64,000 nt of DNA from Lachnospiraceae bacterium V9D3004 (GTDB lineage Bacteria > Bacillota > Clostridia > Lachnospirales > Lachnospiraceae), in contig JHWW01000007.1 of NCBI GenBank assembly GCA_000621985.1, forward strand, positions 118,612 to 182,611, written 5' to 3'. Below, in pieces: positions 39,539-49,699 of this stretch (position 1 is its first letter; the number at the start of each line of letters is the position of its first letter). Both the position numbers and the translations under genes were made by a program. The notes beneath the pieces were generated by a model. The model made no database searches. It had not been told where the DNA came from and worked only from the letters and a program-made list of their open reading frames with translations.

Positions 39539-40788
39539 CAGCCGATCACCTCCGTTGCATATACCCTGATATCGATTCCTGAATGAGAGAATCCTCTTAC
39601 AAAATTCTTAACAACACCGGTATTCACATAAGGAGAAGATACACCGAGTATCAGATCATCTTTATAACCGGTCATAGTTGAAAACAGATTATTGGAACTG
39701 CAGAATGCGCTGTAATTCTCAATATGATCCGCCACTTCAGCCGGAGGAAGTTGAACACCCAGATTCGAAAAAACCATCGATACTTTTTTTTCGGATATCT
39801 TCGTAAACCGCCTTACTGTAAGCTGTTTTATAAATAACGGCACAGCCCTTACCGGTGCCACATATTCCATAGTCTCAAAATCATTCATCTGTTTCTTGAT
39901 ATTCTCCTCGGAAAGCTGAGCCTTCAGTGAAACGTCAAATTCCTTAGCGAGCTCATCAAGCGTTATATCTTCTTCAAATACATGAGTCACATCAACATTA
40001 TTAAAGAAATTCCTGGATGTGTGTGAAGGATAATAATTGCGCAGATTAACAGGTAATGATATCGTCACCGGCGTATTACGCCTGCGCGGCGGCATCTCAT
40101 TCCTTATGGCTATCATCCATGCCGCTCCGAGATAACTTGTGAGCGATACGCCGAGTTTCTTTGCCATTGGAAGCATCTGCTCAGTCGGCATGTGAATCTC
40201 AAAAAACTGCAACTGATCATAAGGAAGCTTGAGTCCTCCCGGATGATATGCCTTCTTTTGTGTATTACCCATTGAAAGACTGAAATTCTCAAAAAACTGT
40301 CTGTAACTGTCCTGATTAAGATCATCCGCTGATGCCCCGGAATGAATTGTAACATCAGTAAACTTTCCGGGATATCGAAGCTTGAGATAATCAAGAACGA
40401 TAATATTAAGAAATTCCAGCGCACCTGTCCCGTCTGACAGCGCGTGGAACATATCCAGATTGATCCTTTTTCCAAAATATGTAACCTGATAATGAAGCGA
40501 TGCTTTAGCAGGCACATACAGAAGCGGACAGATTCTGTCGCGTTCCTCCGTAACCTCAGGCATTATATCGGTATCTTCCATATAGTGCCAGAATACCCCT
40601 CGTCTTATTCTGACCTGTACCTGAGGTCTGTCCTGAATCGCAGAAAGAACAGCCTCTTTAAGAAGATCGGGATCTATATTTTCCTTTAAGGTACAACTCA
40701 CTCTGAGAGTTCTCGGATCTCTCTTTGTTACCGTAGCCAGAAAAACCTTTGCCACGTTATCTACTTTATACCAGTTATCGCTTGCCAT
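39538..40788 (-). CDS. Condensation-type / alcohol acyltransferase
   Basis: 416 residues. The CoA-dependent acyltransferase fold carries the motif HALSDGTGALEFL (HxxxDG) at ~130, and the C-terminal half includes PVTISLPVNLRNYYPSHTSR. It belongs to the condensation/alcohol acetyltransferase superfamily. It lies between an esterase gene and the zinc-ribbon membrane gene, 14 bases after the esterase stop. The set may acylate and deacylate a lipid, glycolipid or secondary metabolite (inference). Confidence 0.85.
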   Translation of the reverse strand: MASDNWYKVDNVAKVFLATVTKRDPRTLRVSCTLKENIDPDLLKEAVLSAIQDRPQVQVRIRRGVFWHYMEDTDIMPEVTEERDRICPLLYVPAKASLHYQVTYFGKRINLDMFHALSDGTGALEFLNIIVLDYLKLRYPGKFTDVTIHSGASADDLNQDSYRQFFENFSLSMGNTQKKAYHPGGLKLPYDQLQFFEIHMPTEQMLPMAKKLGVSLTSYLGAAWMIAIRNEMPPRRRNTPVTISLPVNLRNYYPSHTSRNFFNNVDVTHVFEEDITLDELAKEFDVSLKAQLSEENIKKQMNDFETMEYVAPVRAVPLFIKQLTVRRFTKISEKKVSMVFSNLGVQLPPAEVADHIENYSAFCSSNNLFSTMTGYKDDLILGVSSPYVNTGVVKNFVRGFSHSGIDIRVYATEVIG

Positions 40789-40802
40789 AGCTTCCTCATT
40801 TC

Positions 40803-41747
40803 CTATATATCAGATTCGTTGATCTCCGAAGAAACATATGCAGAGAGTCTCTTCATCGCCTCTTCGGCAATATGAATCGGCATCTGCTGATATACATGCC
40901 ATCCGTTTTCCTCAATATCTAGTACGGACCTTCCGCCCGACTGAATGATCTTATTATGAAGTCTAATACTGTCATCAAGCAGGATCTCATTACGCCCCGC
41001 CATTATATACACCGGCGGCACTCCTTCCATATCACAAAAGAGCGGGCTGAACCTTACGTCACCCGGTTCCCCTGCCCCGGCAATATAAGCCTTTGCTGCT
41101 TCGATAACATAATCTCTTGTGAGGATCGGATCTATATCTTTATAAGTATCATAGCTTGATGACGTTGCCGTCATATCCGTCCACGGACTGAATAACAGAA
41201 GTCCTCCGGGGAGCGGTTTTTCATTTGCCTTAAGCTCTCTTTCCATGCACAGAACCAGATTGCCTCCGGCAGAATCGCCTGCGAGAAATATATGTTCGGG
41301 CTTATATGGTTTTTTGATCTTTTCTGTGATAAATTCCCATACCTGCATCATGTCATTAAGCGCTGCGGGATACGGATCTTCCGGTGCAAGACGGTATTCA
41401 ACGGAATACACAGCAAGCCCTGTTGCCACTGCGAGCCTTGCAGCAAGAATTCTTGAATATCCGATCCCCCCGCATATAAAACCGCCTCCATGGGCATATA
41501 AAATGGCGTATTGGGATTTATCATGTTTTTTGGATCTGATCCTCTCTACACGGATCTTTCCCACATTTAATGACTTTATTCTTATATCTGCTCCCGATGA
41601 TGCAAGCTTTCCCATCCGTTCCATAACTTTCCGGTGTCTTTTCAGATATTTCTCTGTGATATTCTTCCCGGACATGGAATTGATCGCTTTCAAAGCTTTC
41701 ATCATCTTATTATTCTGCTTTACGATCTTTTTATGCTTCTTTTTCAC
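40803..41747 (-). CDS. Alpha/beta-hydrolase (HSL-type esterase)
   Basis: 314 residues, GTG start overlapping the stop of the upstream GGDEF gene by 4 bases (GTGA), with AGAGGT in front. The oxyanion motif is YAHGGGFICGGIGYS, the nucleophile elbow GDSAGGNLVL, and the catalytic His lies in ENGWHVYQQMP, with the Asp region near EILLDDSIRL. The Lys-rich N-terminus (MKKKHKKIVKQNNKMMK) suggests a peripheral or helical cap. It is an hormone-sensitive-lipase-type carboxylesterase. Confidence 0.93.
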   Translation of the reverse strand: MKKKHKKIVKQNNKMMKALKAINSMSGKNITEKYLKRHRKVMERMGKLASSGADIRIKSLNVGKIRVERIRSKKHDKSQYAILYAHGGGFICGGIGYSRILAARLAVATGLAVYSVEYRLAPEDPYPAALNDMMQVWEFITEKIKKPYKPEHIFLAGDSAGGNLVLCMERELKANEKPLPGGLLLFSPWTDMTATSSSYDTYKDIDPILTRDYVIEAAKAYIAGAGEPGDVRFSPLFCDMEGVPPVYIMAGRNEILLDDSIRLHNKIIQSGGRSVLDIEENGWHVYQQMPIHIAEEAMKRLSAYVSSEINESDI

Positions 41748-43117
41748 GTTGTTACCTCTTTGTCACCCATCTTACGGTCATTTTCCACAGCCCATGCCAC
41801 ATCCATGTCATCCTTAAATGCATGACTGTTCCACTCAGTCAATATATTGTTGATAACCACGTCGGCATACTGTTCAGGATCCTCCCCGATATCTGTCAGC
41901 AAAATGAAGAAACGATTGGTCTTACCCTGCATTATTATGTCACTTCTGCCCAGATTATTCTGAAGCACTTCTTTGAATAGATTAACAGCATCATCAAAAA
42001 CTTCTTTTCTTCCGTTTAAGCTGCGGGATAATGAGAATAACAGACTCACCGTATTCCTGCCGTACTGTCCCGGCATACGGTTGATGAACCTGTATATCCA
42101 CATCAGTGCATCCTGACCGACTATCATGGCCATATCAGTCTCACCGCGTTCTTTAAGCACCTTAGTGATCCTTGCCAATTCAAGTCCCGGATTCTCCAAT
42201 TCCATCGCATCATCGTATGAAACCGGATCATATACAGCACAGTCATGCTTACCGTTCTGTTTGACTTTATATAATGCTTTGTCAGCGTTATTGAATAGCG
42301 TCCTGTAATCTCTGCCATGTTCCGGTACAAACACCGCTCCGACAGACACACCGAGAGGAATATTAAAATTCTCTCCCATTAATTCCTTTGCCTCACTGAA
42401 AAGCTGTTTGTTAAGTCTTTTGGTAAATGCCGCTACCGCTTCAGGGCTTGTAGCATTGTTGCAGAAAGCCATGAATTCGTCTCCGCCGATCCTGCATAAT
42501 ACGTCTTCTGCTCGGGTATTATTCCTTGTGATATCGGCAAATGACGTAAGAACCCTGTCACCCATATCATGCCCGTATATATCATTTACAAGCTTAAAAT
42601 TATCAAGATCAATTATCATCATCGCACCTGTTTTCATACTGCATGCTTCTGTCAGTTTTTCCTCTGCGGTGGCTTTGTTATATAACCCCGTAAGCTTGTC
42701 TACGGATGCTTCCTCAGTAAGATTCTCTATGGTTTTTGAGTTCTTGATCGTATTGGTTATTCGCTGTATAAGTATATTCTGATCAAAAGGCTTGACAACA
42801 AAATCGGCAGCTCCCTGTTCCAAACCTTTACGTTCCGCTTCACTGTCATTATCTCCTGTAAGGAATATTACGGGAGTTGTTCTTCGGCCCGCATTCTTCT
42901 CAAAAAGTCTTAATCTGTCGAGCACTTCAAACCCGTCCATATCCGGCATCATTATATCAAGAAGTATAAGATCCGGGCTGTTATTTTCCATGAAAGCCAA
43001 AAGATCCATTCCCGAACGCACGGCATTGACCTTGATATTATGCTCTGACAGCAGATTCCTTATACTTTTAAGTATCATTACATCATCATCTACTACAATA
43101 ACTCTGTATTCAGGCAT
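41744..43117 (-). CDS. Response regulator with REC and active-type GGDEF domains
   Basis: About 457 residues; the start is the Met of MPEYRVIVVDDD, with AAGGGGGGAG in front, while the frame runs 17 codons further upstream. REC occupies ~3-125 (acceptor Asp in DLILLDIMMPDMDG, Lys in FVVKPFD). GGDEF occupies ~160-310 with CRIGGDEFMAFC intact. A further ~120-residue C-terminal receiver-like domain has no clear acceptor. It is probably the phospho-acceptor of the adjacent hybrid kinase, converting the signal to c-di-GMP. Confidence 0.93.
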   Translation of the reverse strand: MPEYRVIVVDDDVMILKSIRNLLSEHNIKVNAVRSGMDLLAFMENNSPDLILLDIMMPDMDGFEVLDRLRLFEKNAGRRTTPVIFLTGDNDSEAERKGLEQGAADFVVKPFDQNILIQRITNTIKNSKTIENLTEEASVDKLTGLYNKATAEEKLTEACSMKTGAMMIIDLDNFKLVNDIYGHDMGDRVLTSFADITRNNTRAEDVLCRIGGDEFMAFCNNATSPEAVAAFTKRLNKQLFSEAKELMGENFNIPLGVSVGAVFVPEHGRDYRTLFNNADKALYKVKQNGKHDCAVYDPVSYDDAMELENPGLELARITKVLKERGETDMAMIVGQDALMWIYRFINRMPGQYGRNTVSLLFSLSRSLNGRKEVFDDAVNLFKEVLQNNLGRSDIIMQGKTNRFFILLTDIGEDPEQYADVVINNILTEWNSHAFKDDMDVAWAVENDRKMGDKEVTT

Positions 43118-43167
43118 AAGCTCCCCCCTTGTTGCAAGCGTTTGAGTGTTCAGCACCCCATAGTTCA

Positions 43168-46100
43168 TTATACCATATTCCTTATGCTTTCGAAATCAAA
43201 ATTATCTGCTGCTTCGGTAATTTTCTTACATTTTTCCTTCACTTCATCCGATAGCTTATATCCTTTGATCTCCTTAAGTGCTTCTTCAATACCGTCCGAA
43301 TCAAATTCTCTTGCATAATCCTTTATGGAATTGAATAACCCGTTAAGGATATCATCACTTATCTCGGGAAGGTCCGCATCATCCGGTTCCTCTTCGTCCA
43401 TTAACGGGGAAAGCTGCGTTCCAAGCTTACGACAGCGTTCAAGAAGCGTCCCGAATCCCTGTTTAAGACGTTCCGTATCACCGGATTTGCCGGCATTCTC
43501 AAGTTCCTGAGCATATTCTCCTATGTCCGTGGCACCGATTATACGTGAAGTGCTCTTAAGAGCATGTATCTTTATCGTGGCATTCTTATAATCTCCGGCA
43601 TCCATATAGCCTTCGATCTCATCGGAATACTTACCGGCCACGGAAGCATACAGTTTCAATGATTCAATATAGGCATTAACATTACCATTGTTCTTCAAAC
43701 CGGCGTCAATATCAAGTTCGGCAATGTTCTTAACCGCATCCGGCAGTTCCGAAGTCGATTCTACACTCGTAGAATCCGTATCGTCATCCGGATCATAATC
43801 CCCGCAACATTCAACAATTTTGTCTTTTGGAAGATATCTTAACAACATATCCTCTAACTTCAACGGGTCTATCGGTTTTGACAGATAATCATCAAATCCT
43901 TCAACCAGATAATTCTCTCTGGCGCCTGATATCGCATTTGCCGTAAGGCATACTACAGTTGTATCAATGTTCGGATTCTCCTTATTGGCCCGAAGTTCAT
44001 GCAGTGTCTCAATTCCGTCTTTCTCCGGCATCATATGATCAAAGAATATAATGTCATACTTTTTGTTATAAGCAAGCGCAAGACCTTCATCTCCGCTTCC
44101 TGCCGTATCTATCTTAACTTTAGTCTGCTTCAACAGACTTTCGAATACGTTCAGATTCATCGGGATATCATCAACTACAAGGATATCTGCCTCAGGTGCC
44201 GTGAATCTCAATTTATAACGTGTTCTTTCCTGAAGCATAGCTTTCTCATAATCTCCCAGAGGCTCCCAGTCCACTACTTCCTGTTTCAGTGAAAAATAGA
44301 ACTTGGATCCAAGCCCGTATACGCTGTCTACCATAAGTGTAGAACCCATCATTTCAAGGAGATTTTTCGTAATATTCATTCCAAGGCCGGTTCCTTCAAT
44401 ATTACGGTTGTGCTTTTCATCGATCCGTTCAAATTCCGAGAAAAGCTTATCCATATCTTCGGGTCTGATCCCCGATCCGGTATCTTTTATCCATACATTA
44501 AGAATCACGCTGTTCGGTTCGTCTGCCGCTTTTTCATAATGAATTCCGAACGTAACACTGCCTTTTTCGGTATATTTCACGGCATTGGACAGTATATTGG
44601 TAATGACCTGCTTAATACGCACATCATCACCTTTGAGATACTTAGGCATATCCCTGTCAATATCAAGTGAAAGAACGAGCCCCTTCTCATCTGCCTTTGT
44701 CTGAATCATATTAATAAGGTCATTAATTACAACCGCCAGGTCATAATCAACCGACATTATCTCTATCTTACCTGATTCAATCTTCGAAAAGTCGAGTATG
44801 TCATTGACCAGACCTAAAAGAGTCTTACCTGCTTTCCCTATTTTCTCGGAATAAGATATGATATTATCATCCTTGCACTCGCGAAGAATGATCTCGTTCA
44901 TTCCAAGCACGGCATTGATCGGAGTACGGATCTCATGGGATATCTTCGAAAGAAATGATGATTTGGCTTCATTAGCCGCTATCGCTCTTTCGGACATATC
45001 AATAAGCTTGTCTCTGTTACGTTTCTCCTCATCAATATCTTCCACAAGAAACATGGCACGCGATACCCTTCCGTCAGCGAGCCTTCCCGATACGATGAAT
45101 CTTGCCCTTCGCCATTCATTTTGAATTCCAAGGAATTCCATTGTTATTGTATTACGATCTGTCAGACGTTCATCAAGCTTTCTGAAATCAACAAAATCCA
45201 ATATATCTTCTCTGGCAGCCGGAACAGCAAGCTTCTCCATTACCATATTGATGACCTGCTGGCTGTTATTTCTTGTATTGCCTATCATTTTTAAAGCTTC
45301 TTTGTTAATGTTACGTACTTCAGAAAAAGAATCACTTAAAAAATCAATCTCATGCATGGATATGTATATATCAGCAGCCGAAGCAAGCCTCTGACCCATA
45401 CGCTTTGCAATGATGGCACGTCTGTTGGAATTGGCAAGAATAATACTGATTATAAGCACAACGATGATAATAATACCTATAGTCACCGCAAGCATTATAT
45501 TAAGTGAACCGAATACTTCCGTAGCATTCTTAATTGATACACAATACCAGCCGTTCTGAATCTCGGCTACATATACGATATAGTGAGAGCTGTCATGTTT
45601 TATCTCAAAATATTCTTCATCCGTCCTATGGATCATATCGATAATGCCGGCGCCGAGTGTTCCTCTTTCTTTGCCGTATACTTTTCCAACTTCTTCATTA
45701 TCTGAATGAGCGACAACAATTCCCTCATCATTTATGATCATCTCAATATCCGAATCACTTGATATTACGGCCTCTTCAGTCATCTTCTGTACCTGCTCGA
45801 GAGATATATCCACCGATATAACGCTGACATTATCACACAGAGTCTTACCAAGAGCAAGCATGGTATTACCTGACTGTACATCATGATAGGGCTCAAGTAT
45901 AGTCAGTACTCCCTTGTTAGCCATAGGCTTTGTGTACCACGGCCGTTCCGTCGCAACGTAGTCTTCAGGCGGTTCCCAATTGGTCCCACTGAAGAATCTT
46001 CCGTTAATATATCCGTACAATCCTGTTGAATTCTCGTTAACTGCGCTCTTTATCGCAATTGACTGCTTAACAAGAAAGTCCTGTATCTCATCATCAGTCC

Positions 46101-46365
46101 TATTTTGGGTTATCATCTCGTCAAGTGTATATGCCGTAAGTTTGATGGAATCTACATTGGTAGACAGATATTGTTCGAACTGATCAGCTGATTTTCCTGC
46201 AGTGATCTCACCGTTTTTGATGATATTATTCTGAGTTTCATTATAGAGCATTCTGTAATATACGAATATTATTGCAGCAAAAAATATTATTACAAGTATC
46301 GATAATACCAGATTCCTGGTCGATAGCGCTCTCTCTTCCCGGTTCTTTGACTGCTTTTTCATCAT
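43168..46365 (-). CDS. Cache-domain hybrid histidine kinase with REC and Hpt
   Basis: About 1065 residues, from the Met of MMKKQSKNREER with AAAGGAG in front. TM1 lies at ~20-40. An extracytoplasmic dCache domain has ATERPWYTKPM and LTILEPYHDVQSG. TM2 lies near 305-330, then a PAS-like region. HisKA has FLSKISHEIRTPINAVLG, and HATPase has N, G1 (DTGSGI) and G2 (GTGLGM) boxes. REC has ADILVVDDIPMNLNVF and the acceptor IIFFDHMMPEKDG, and the C-terminal Hpt has IKIHALKSTSRIIGA. It is a full phosphorelay. It lies 50 bases upstream of the REC-GGDEF gene. Confidence 0.95.
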   Translation of the reverse strand: MMKKQSKNREERALSTRNLVLSILVIIFFAAIIFVYYRMLYNETQNNIIKNGEITAGKSADQFEQYLSTNVDSIKLTAYTLDEMITQNRTDDEIQDFLVKQSIAIKSAVNENSTGLYGYINGRFFSGTNWEPPEDYVATERPWYTKPMANKGVLTILEPYHDVQSGNTMLALGKTLCDNVSVISVDISLEQVQKMTEEAVISSDSDIEMIINDEGIVVAHSDNEEVGKVYGKERGTLGAGIIDMIHRTDEEYFEIKHDSSHYIVYVAEIQNGWYCVSIKNATEVFGSLNIMLAVTIGIIIIVVLIISIILANSNRRAIIAKRMGQRLASAADIYISMHEIDFLSDSFSEVRNINKEALKMIGNTRNNSQQVINMVMEKLAVPAAREDILDFVDFRKLDERLTDRNTITMEFLGIQNEWRRARFIVSGRLADGRVSRAMFLVEDIDEEKRNRDKLIDMSERAIAANEAKSSFLSKISHEIRTPINAVLGMNEIILRECKDDNIISYSEKIGKAGKTLLGLVNDILDFSKIESGKIEIMSVDYDLAVVINDLINMIQTKADEKGLVLSLDIDRDMPKYLKGDDVRIKQVITNILSNAVKYTEKGSVTFGIHYEKAADEPNSVILNVWIKDTGSGIRPEDMDKLFSEFERIDEKHNRNIEGTGLGMNITKNLLEMMGSTLMVDSVYGLGSKFYFSLKQEVVDWEPLGDYEKAMLQERTRYKLRFTAPEADILVVDDIPMNLNVFESLLKQTKVKIDTAGSGDEGLALAYNKKYDIIFFDHMMPEKDGIETLHELRANKENPNIDTTVVCLTANAISGARENYLVEGFDDYLSKPIDPLKLEDMLLRYLPKDKIVECCGDYDPDDDTDSTSVESTSELPDAVKNIAELDIDAGLKNNGNVNAYIESLKLYASVAGKYSDEIEGYMDAGDYKNATIKIHALKSTSRIIGATDIGEYAQELENAGKSGDTERLKQGFGTLLERCRKLGTQLSPLMDEEEPDDADLPEISDDILNGLFNSIKDYAREFDSDGIEEALKEIKGYKLSDEVKEKCKKITEAADNFDFESIRNMV

Positions 46366-46471
46366 ATCAGTACGCTCCTTTCTGAAAAGGTCTTCTGAGG
46401 AATCATATCCAGAGAAGACCTTGAACATTGCTTTAATGCCACATTAATTCAGCGCGTATAATTATGATATT

Positions 46472-47842
46472 TTACTTTCCCTTTATAACAATCTTGTTAT
46501 TCCTTATGAGTCTTAACATAACATCTGCTACCTTCGGATCGAACTGACGGCCTTTGTTTGACTCAATCTCATTGATTATATGATCTTTTGCAAGTTTATT
46601 TCTGTATACACGGTTTGAATTCATTGCGTCAAATGAATCGGCAACACATATCATTCTTGCAATGAACGGAATATCCTCTCCTGCTCTTCCTTCCGGATAA
46701 CCCTTTCCGTCATATCTCTCATGATGATACAATGCACCTTCACCTGCATTCTCAAGACTCTTAAAGCTGCTTAAGATCTCTCCGCCACGTATCGTATGAG
46801 ATTTTATAACCTGGAATTCCTCATCGGTAAGCTTTCCCGGTTTTCCGAGGATGTTATCCGGAACTCCGATCTTACCGCAATCGTGAAGAAGCGCTATGTA
46901 ATAAACTCTGTCAAGTTCTTCTCCTTCGTATCCCATTTCTTTCGCAATAAGCTTGGTATACTGGGCAACACGTTTCGAATGACCGTTTGTATATTCGTCT
47001 TTTGCATCGATGAATCCGGTAAATGTTTCGATAGATTCACTGATGATCTTATTGTCACGCTCATGTCTAACCTGATATTTCTTGATCTGTGCCGATGTGA
47101 TAGCGGCAATGATAAGTGCTATGAACCATACGGCGGCACCAATGATGGATATCCAGTACAGCGGCTCACTCGTATACAATCTGTTGAACGTGTATTCAAG
47201 CTCAAGAGTAGACTCCTCCATGGTCTTGTCTATTCCGACATATATGATGAAGCCCGGAGTAGTTCCCTCATAAGGTTCAATAGGCACTTCCATTGCATTG
47301 GCGCTTGAGCTCGGAATGTATCTGAAATAATCCCCTGCTTTCATTATTACAAATGATTCATCGTCAACCGTAACTGTTTCTATCTTATAGTCATCGGGAT
47401 TATATTCCCTAAGATCGGGAATAGTGTCCGTAATCTCTTCACCGTCTCTGAACTGATGTATCTCCAATGCACCGTTCCATGCCTGTGCAAGAAAAACATC
47501 CGTACTCAAAGTCATCTTGAATGACAGTGAATCCACCTGGTCATTCGTGTTGTTATTAATACTAAAATCATATGTAAATGCTTCAAAATTATGTTCTGTA
47601 AGTCCTTCGTTATTAAGATCGAAGGTCTTGGACCATGTAGTGTCTCTGGGAACCGCATTGATAGCTACATCCTCGGATTCCGATGCTTCAGTAGTAAAAA
47701 GCGAAGACTTCGTAAATGTCGACTGATGCACTGTAGCATTGTAAGAATTGGTTTTGATAATGCTGATCACAAGGATTGCAATCACAACAACAAGCGAGAT
47801 GGTATATATAATAGCCATCTTTTCTTTTCTTTGATTATTCAT
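46472..47842 (-). CDS. Membrane-anchored HD-GYP phosphodiesterase
   Basis: 456 residues. TM1 lies at ~10-28, an extracytoplasmic beta-rich sensor at ~30-230, and TM2 at ~235-257 (WISIIGAAVWFIALIIAAIT). The HD-GYP domain (~270-456) carries HSKRVAQYTKLIAKEMG, the HD pair in ALLHDCGKIGVP, KSHTIRGGEIL, and the GYP loop YHHERYDGKGYPEG. It hydrolyses c-di-GMP to pGpG/GMP and opposes the nearby diguanylate cyclases. Confidence 0.95.
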   Translation of the reverse strand: MNNQRKEKMAIIYTISLVVVIAILVISIIKTNSYNATVHQSTFTKSSLFTTEASESEDVAINAVPRDTTWSKTFDLNNEGLTEHNFEAFTYDFSINNNTNDQVDSLSFKMTLSTDVFLAQAWNGALEIHQFRDGEEITDTIPDLREYNPDDYKIETVTVDDESFVIMKAGDYFRYIPSSSANAMEVPIEPYEGTTPGFIIYVGIDKTMEESTLELEYTFNRLYTSEPLYWISIIGAAVWFIALIIAAITSAQIKKYQVRHERDNKIISESIETFTGFIDAKDEYTNGHSKRVAQYTKLIAKEMGYEGEELDRVYYIALLHDCGKIGVPDNILGKPGKLTDEEFQVIKSHTIRGGEILSSFKSLENAGEGALYHHERYDGKGYPEGRAGEDIPFIARMICVADSFDAMNSNRVYRNKLAKDHIINEIESNKGRQFDPKVADVMLRLIRNNKIVIKGK

Positions 47843-47871
47843 GCAGTTCCTCCCCTATTAACGCAAACCAA

Positions 47872-47900
47872 ACGGTAGCCGCAATCAAAACGAATACCGT
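47872..47900 (-). promoter_or_regulatory. Leader hairpin of the HD-GYP gene
   Basis: ACGGTA, 17 bases, TACCGT lies just before the ribosome site in the leader. It is not a recognisable c-di-GMP aptamer. Confidence 0.35.
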
Positions 47901-47946
47901 TAATTATAAAAATATATGAACGACCATTTAATCGTTAACAGAAATA

Positions 47947-47974
47947 TTATTACACTCTTCCGGCCTGCTGTCAA
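47947..47974 (-). promoter_or_regulatory. SigA-type promoter of the HD-GYP gene
   Basis: On the minus strand TTGACA, 16 bases, TAATAA, about 105 bases before the ATG. The -35 is perfect. Confidence 0.65.
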
Positions 47975-48008
47975 CTATAAAAAACATATTGACTAATGTT
48001 TGGCACCC

Positions 48009-48266
48009 TTATTGTGCCGCTTCGTAAGCAGCTCTTACTGCTTTAGACAACTGATCTGAACACGATGTTCCCTTATTGCCGCACAAAACTCCCGACAATT
48101 TTTCCTCGATCTGTGATACTGTCTGTCCTTCAACAAGAATACTTATTGCCTTAAGGTTACCGTTGCACCCTCCGACAAAAGATACGTTGTGAACTACATC
48201 ACCATCAAGATCAAAACTTATTTTTTTTGAACAGGTTCCTTTTGTAGTATAATCATAATGAAACAT
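48009..48266 (-). CDS. TSCPD-domain small protein (TIGR03905 type)
   Basis: About 85 residues; the start is the ATG of MFHYDYTTKGTCS, with GGAGG in front. The family has Cys at TKGTCSKK, GGCNGNLKA and LCGNKGTSCSDQL, and the final SKAVRAAYEA. It is a stand-alone version of the TSCPD domain otherwise found at the C-terminus of class II ribonucleotide reductases. The Cys pattern suggests metal or nucleotide binding. It lies 13 bases after the NSS transporter stop. Confidence 0.88.
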   Translation of the reverse strand: MFHYDYTTKGTCSKKISFDLDGDVVHNVSFVGGCNGNLKAISILVEGQTVSQIEEKLSGVLCGNKGTSCSDQLSKAVRAAYEAAQ

Positions 48267-48279
48267 ATTGTATATCCTC

Positions 48280-49620
48280 CTATCTCCACTCAAATGTCAC
48301 TAGTCCGTATATGTATAATCCCAACACGCATAACGGCACAAAATACTTAAATACAGGCTTCATCCAGTTCTTTATCTTCAGTCCTTTTCCGGTATTGGCT
48401 TCTTCCATAAAGGCATCCCAACCCCAGCCCTTTTTGTAACAGCAGAATATGCTGAATATGAAAGCTCCGAGCGGGAGCAGATTAGTGCTGACTATAAAGT
48501 CCCAAAAATTAAGCCATGCCGTTCCTTCTGCGAACGGCTGAAATGTTAATACGCTGTAACCCAGCGCTGTTGTTGTCGAAAGCGCAGCGATCGCTATCCC
48601 ACATATAATGCAGCTCTTCGGGCGTTTCCATCCGGTCATCTCACGCACACATGCAAGAATATTCTCGAATACTCCAAGCTCTGTCGACAAAGCGGCAAAT
48701 ATCATGAATAAGAAGAACAGACTTCCCCACACTCTTCCGCCGCTCATATTGTTAAATACCGTAGCCATTGTATCAAATAACAATGAAGGGCCAGCATTTA
48801 CTTCTATATCAAATGTAAAGCAGGATGGGAAAATAATCAAGCCCGATACTATCGCAACTGCCGTATCCAGAATAATGACATTCACCGATTCCCCCAAAAG
48901 AGAGCGTTCCTTCCCGATATAGCTGCCGAATATAGCCATCGCACCGATTCCTATACTCAGTGAGAAAAATGCCTGGTTCATCGCTCCAACAATAACTTTC
49001 CCATTGATCTTGCTAAAATCCGGAATCAGATAAAAGCTTATCCCTTCTTTTGCACCTGGAAGCAACAGACTGTGGATCATCAATACAAACATCAGAACCA
49101 AAAGCGCAGACATCAGATACTTGGTAACGCGCTCCAAACCGCCCTGAAGATTAAATGACAGAATCCCAAACCCGACAGCGACGGAAATGAGCATGAATAT
49201 GACATTCACAGCCGGATCGGATATCATTTTTCCAAATCCTATATCCGAAGATTCTCCTGTCAAAAATCTGATAAAATAATATATCATCCAACCGGTAACA
49301 ACCGTATAAAATGTCATAAGAGCGACATTACCCGCCAATGCGAAATAACCGTGAATATGCCACTTCTGGCCCGGTTTTTCAATCTTCTGATACATTCTTA
49401 CAGGACTTGCCTGCGACCTTCTTCCCATCGCAAATTCCATTGTCATAGTCGGCAAACCGAGTATTATCAGACAGATAATATATATAAATACAAATACTCC
49501 GCCACCGTTTTCTCCCGTCATCCATGGAAATTTCCATACATTTCCACAACCTATGGCACATCCCGCGCTCAACATGATAAAGCCCAGGCGGCTGCCCAAA
49601 TGTTCTCTTTTGTTATCCAT
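48280..49620 (-). CDS. Neurotransmitter:sodium symporter family transporter
   Basis: 446 residues with about eleven membrane helices. The LeuT-type N-terminus is clear: GSRLGFIMLSAGCAIGCGNVWKFPW, then GLPTMTMEFAMGR. TM6 region is NQAFFSLSIGIGAMAIFGSY. It imports amino acids or related amines using the sodium gradient, consistent with the sodium-type ATP synthase in the same window (inference). The substrate is not predictable. Confidence 0.93.
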   Translation of the reverse strand: MDNKREHLGSRLGFIMLSAGCAIGCGNVWKFPWMTGENGGGVFVFIYIICLIILGLPTMTMEFAMGRRSQASPVRMYQKIEKPGQKWHIHGYFALAGNVALMTFYTVVTGWMIYYFIRFLTGESSDIGFGKMISDPAVNVIFMLISVAVGFGILSFNLQGGLERVTKYLMSALLVLMFVLMIHSLLLPGAKEGISFYLIPDFSKINGKVIVGAMNQAFFSLSIGIGAMAIFGSYIGKERSLLGESVNVIILDTAVAIVSGLIIFPSCFTFDIEVNAGPSLLFDTMATVFNNMSGGRVWGSLFFLFMIFAALSTELGVFENILACVREMTGWKRPKSCIICGIAIAALSTTTALGYSVLTFQPFAEGTAWLNFWDFIVSTNLLPLGAFIFSIFCCYKKGWGWDAFMEEANTGKGLKIKNWMKPVFKYFVPLCVLGLYIYGLVTFEWR

Positions 49621-49699
49621 ATAAATGTTCTCCTGATTTTGATATATATTAAAGTATTATCCTTAGTTGTAAAGATGTTCTTCGTTTTCATTTTGCCCT

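Noticed and set aside
43128..43162. Fourth copy of module A before the REC-GGDEF gene
   Set aside because: Only the 14-base word ACTCAAACGCTTGC is shared, which can occur by chance in 64 kb; no hairpin arms.
47843..48008. c-di-GMP riboswitch before the HD-GYP gene
   Set aside because: Only one loose hairpin; conserved aptamer boxes are missing.
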